Source: Hypomesus transpacificus (taxonomy: Eukaryota > Chordata > Actinopteri > Osmeriformes > Osmeridae). Taken from it: a stretch of 64,000 nucleotides of DNA. Position numbers and translations under genes: made by a program. This document shows, piece after piece, positions 62,942 to 64,000 of the stretch. The stretch lies in assembly GCF_021917145.1 (NCBI RefSeq), contig NC_061078.1, positions 5,325,808 through 5,389,807 on the forward strand, given 5' to 3'. Numbering within the stretch: the first letter of the stretch is position 1; every line of letters starts with the position of its first letter. The notes under the pieces were generated by a model. That model saw nothing but the letters and a program-made list of their open reading frames with translations, made no database searches and was not told where the DNA came from.

Positions 62942-64000
62942 ATGCAGGACAGAGAGAGTGTTCAGCAGGGCTGTTAATTAACTCTCCTGTTGCCGGGCAG
63001 ATTAGTGTCAGGAAGGAGCTCCTAAATCACTGTTCATGAATGAACTAGCTAGCTGTCACGAGACAGACCCTGGAGGCATTCATAGGCTACTGGTTTAACC
63101 CTTCACCTCAAGTTAATAAATCAACTTTGGCCCTCGGGGGGTGTATGGAGGTCCTATCAGGATTGTTAGGCTGTCATGGACGTGAGCCTGAGGTGAACAA
63201 GGTCAGGATGTTAAGTTTAAGTTTGGGGTGTTTAGTACTCGCGTTCTTCTATTTGTCAGAAAGAACACTCCCTAGCTTCAGGTTCTACTTCCTGGTTCCA
63301 AACAGGGCATGGCTGTATGTGGAGTAGAAAAGCGAGGAACTCTGAAGCAAATAGCTTTTTAACGATCCTTCTGAAAAGAGCCTGCTTTGTTTTTTGTCTC
63401 ATAATGATCACGTTAGGAGAGATTTAGGATAATCATATAGTTTCCTCATAAATGCAACTGAAACACACATGTCTCATAAAGGTAATTCACACACACTTCA
63501 TGGACCAATAAAAGGTATCTGCTACTGTTTATTCAACTGCTGGCTTCCTTGGAACTGAATATTTGGTCATGAAGACGTAAAGATATAAAGATCCCCTTGT
63601 GTTTTTACCTTGCATGGTGTGCGTCTGTGTGTGTGTGTGTCTGTGTGTGTGTCTGTGTGTGCGTCCGTGTGTGTGTCTGTGTGTGTGTGTCCGTGTGTGT
63701 GTCCTGGCACAGGAGAGCAGCATCTGGAGGATGTGTGTGTCGTCCAGGGGGGGTGAGGAGGGCCTGGGCCCTGATAGCAGCGTCCAGCCGGAGGACAAGC
63801 TGGGCTGTGTACTGCGTGGGAGGGATGGAGGAGAGGGGCACAGGTACTGGAATAACCAGCTCCCAACCAGCTCACTGCAGGACGGATACCTGTGTTACAC
63901 TAGGACCATGTACTTCTCGTCTCTTAGACGACTCCCATGCCACTCCTTCAGCACTCCAATGCTTCTCCTATACTACACCTATACCAAAGAAGAAATGTCA
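62942..64000. other. Unassigned end of the window
   Basis: GT-rich repeats at 63618-63706 (TGTGTGTCTGTG/GTCCGTGTG). A minus-strand segment at 63715-63845 is preceded by TTATTCCAG and is open in all three frames, but no good GT donor follows and no family is recognised. Confidence 0.6.

Noticed and set aside
63605-63845. Minus-strand segment encoding TQYTAQLVLRLDAAIRAQAL
   Set aside because: A plausible acceptor (TTATTCCAG) is present but no GT donor follows before the CA repeat, and all three frames are open.
1-64000. CRISPR arrays, bacterial operons or prophage
   Set aside because: The regular repeats are eukaryotic minisatellites without unique equal-length spacers, and the genes are spliced vertebrate genes.

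Overview
The window is vertebrate nuclear DNA and most likely from a teleost fish. It has spliced genes with GT-AG introns, very many (CA)n, (GA)n and minisatellite arrays, hAT-type transposon pieces, a tRNA-derived SINE with the fish-type tail GTCGCTCTGGATAAGAGCG, and a tandem tRNA-gene array. The species cannot be fixed from the sequence alone.

Layout: 1-2690 holds four copies of a 686-688 bp tandem unit. Each unit carries tRNA-Ile(AAU), a decayed Phe-type tRNA relic and an opposite-strand tRNA-Ala(AGC). A 100-N gap (2691-2790) follows, then a 2.9 kb pyrimidine-rich 17-bp minisatellite (2791-5674). abhd17c is on the minus strand. Its exon 1 (14683-15167) and exon 2 (7552-7731) are present, but the last exon, with the catalytic Asp and His, was not found. 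The stretch 15168-21826 is intergenic. arnt2 is also on the minus strand and is complete: I could join 20 coding exons from 59830 down to 23177 with consistent phases and GT-AG sites, giving 2199 nt or 732 codons plus stop. The probable poly(A) signal is at 21827. Beyond 59.83 kb are the arnt2 5' flank, a 500-N gap (61001-61500) and a stretch with no gene I can name, apart from one weak candidate exon.

The order and shared orientation of arnt2 and abhd17c match human 15q25.1 as I remember it (FAH-ARNT2-ABHD17C-CEMIP). ARNT2 is a bHLH-PAS transcription factor that acts as the common dimer partner of proteins such as SIM1, NPAS4, HIF and AHR. ABHD17C is a membrane-tethered serine hydrolase that removes palmitate from proteins. 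The two genes are neighbours, not a functional unit.

The most unusual pattern concerns the minisatellites. Several start exactly at a splice site and copy that site in every unit: abhd17c exon 2 donor, arnt2 exon 19 donor, arnt2 exon 2 acceptor and arnt2 exon 10 polypyrimidine tract. arnt2 intron 19 is also stop-free and a multiple of three, so keeping it would insert 144 codons. arnt2 exon 4 is a 45-nt in-frame cassette just before the bHLH. A 1.94 kb fold-back transposon with about 764-bp terminal inverted repeats lies inside an older hAT element in arnt2 intron 1.
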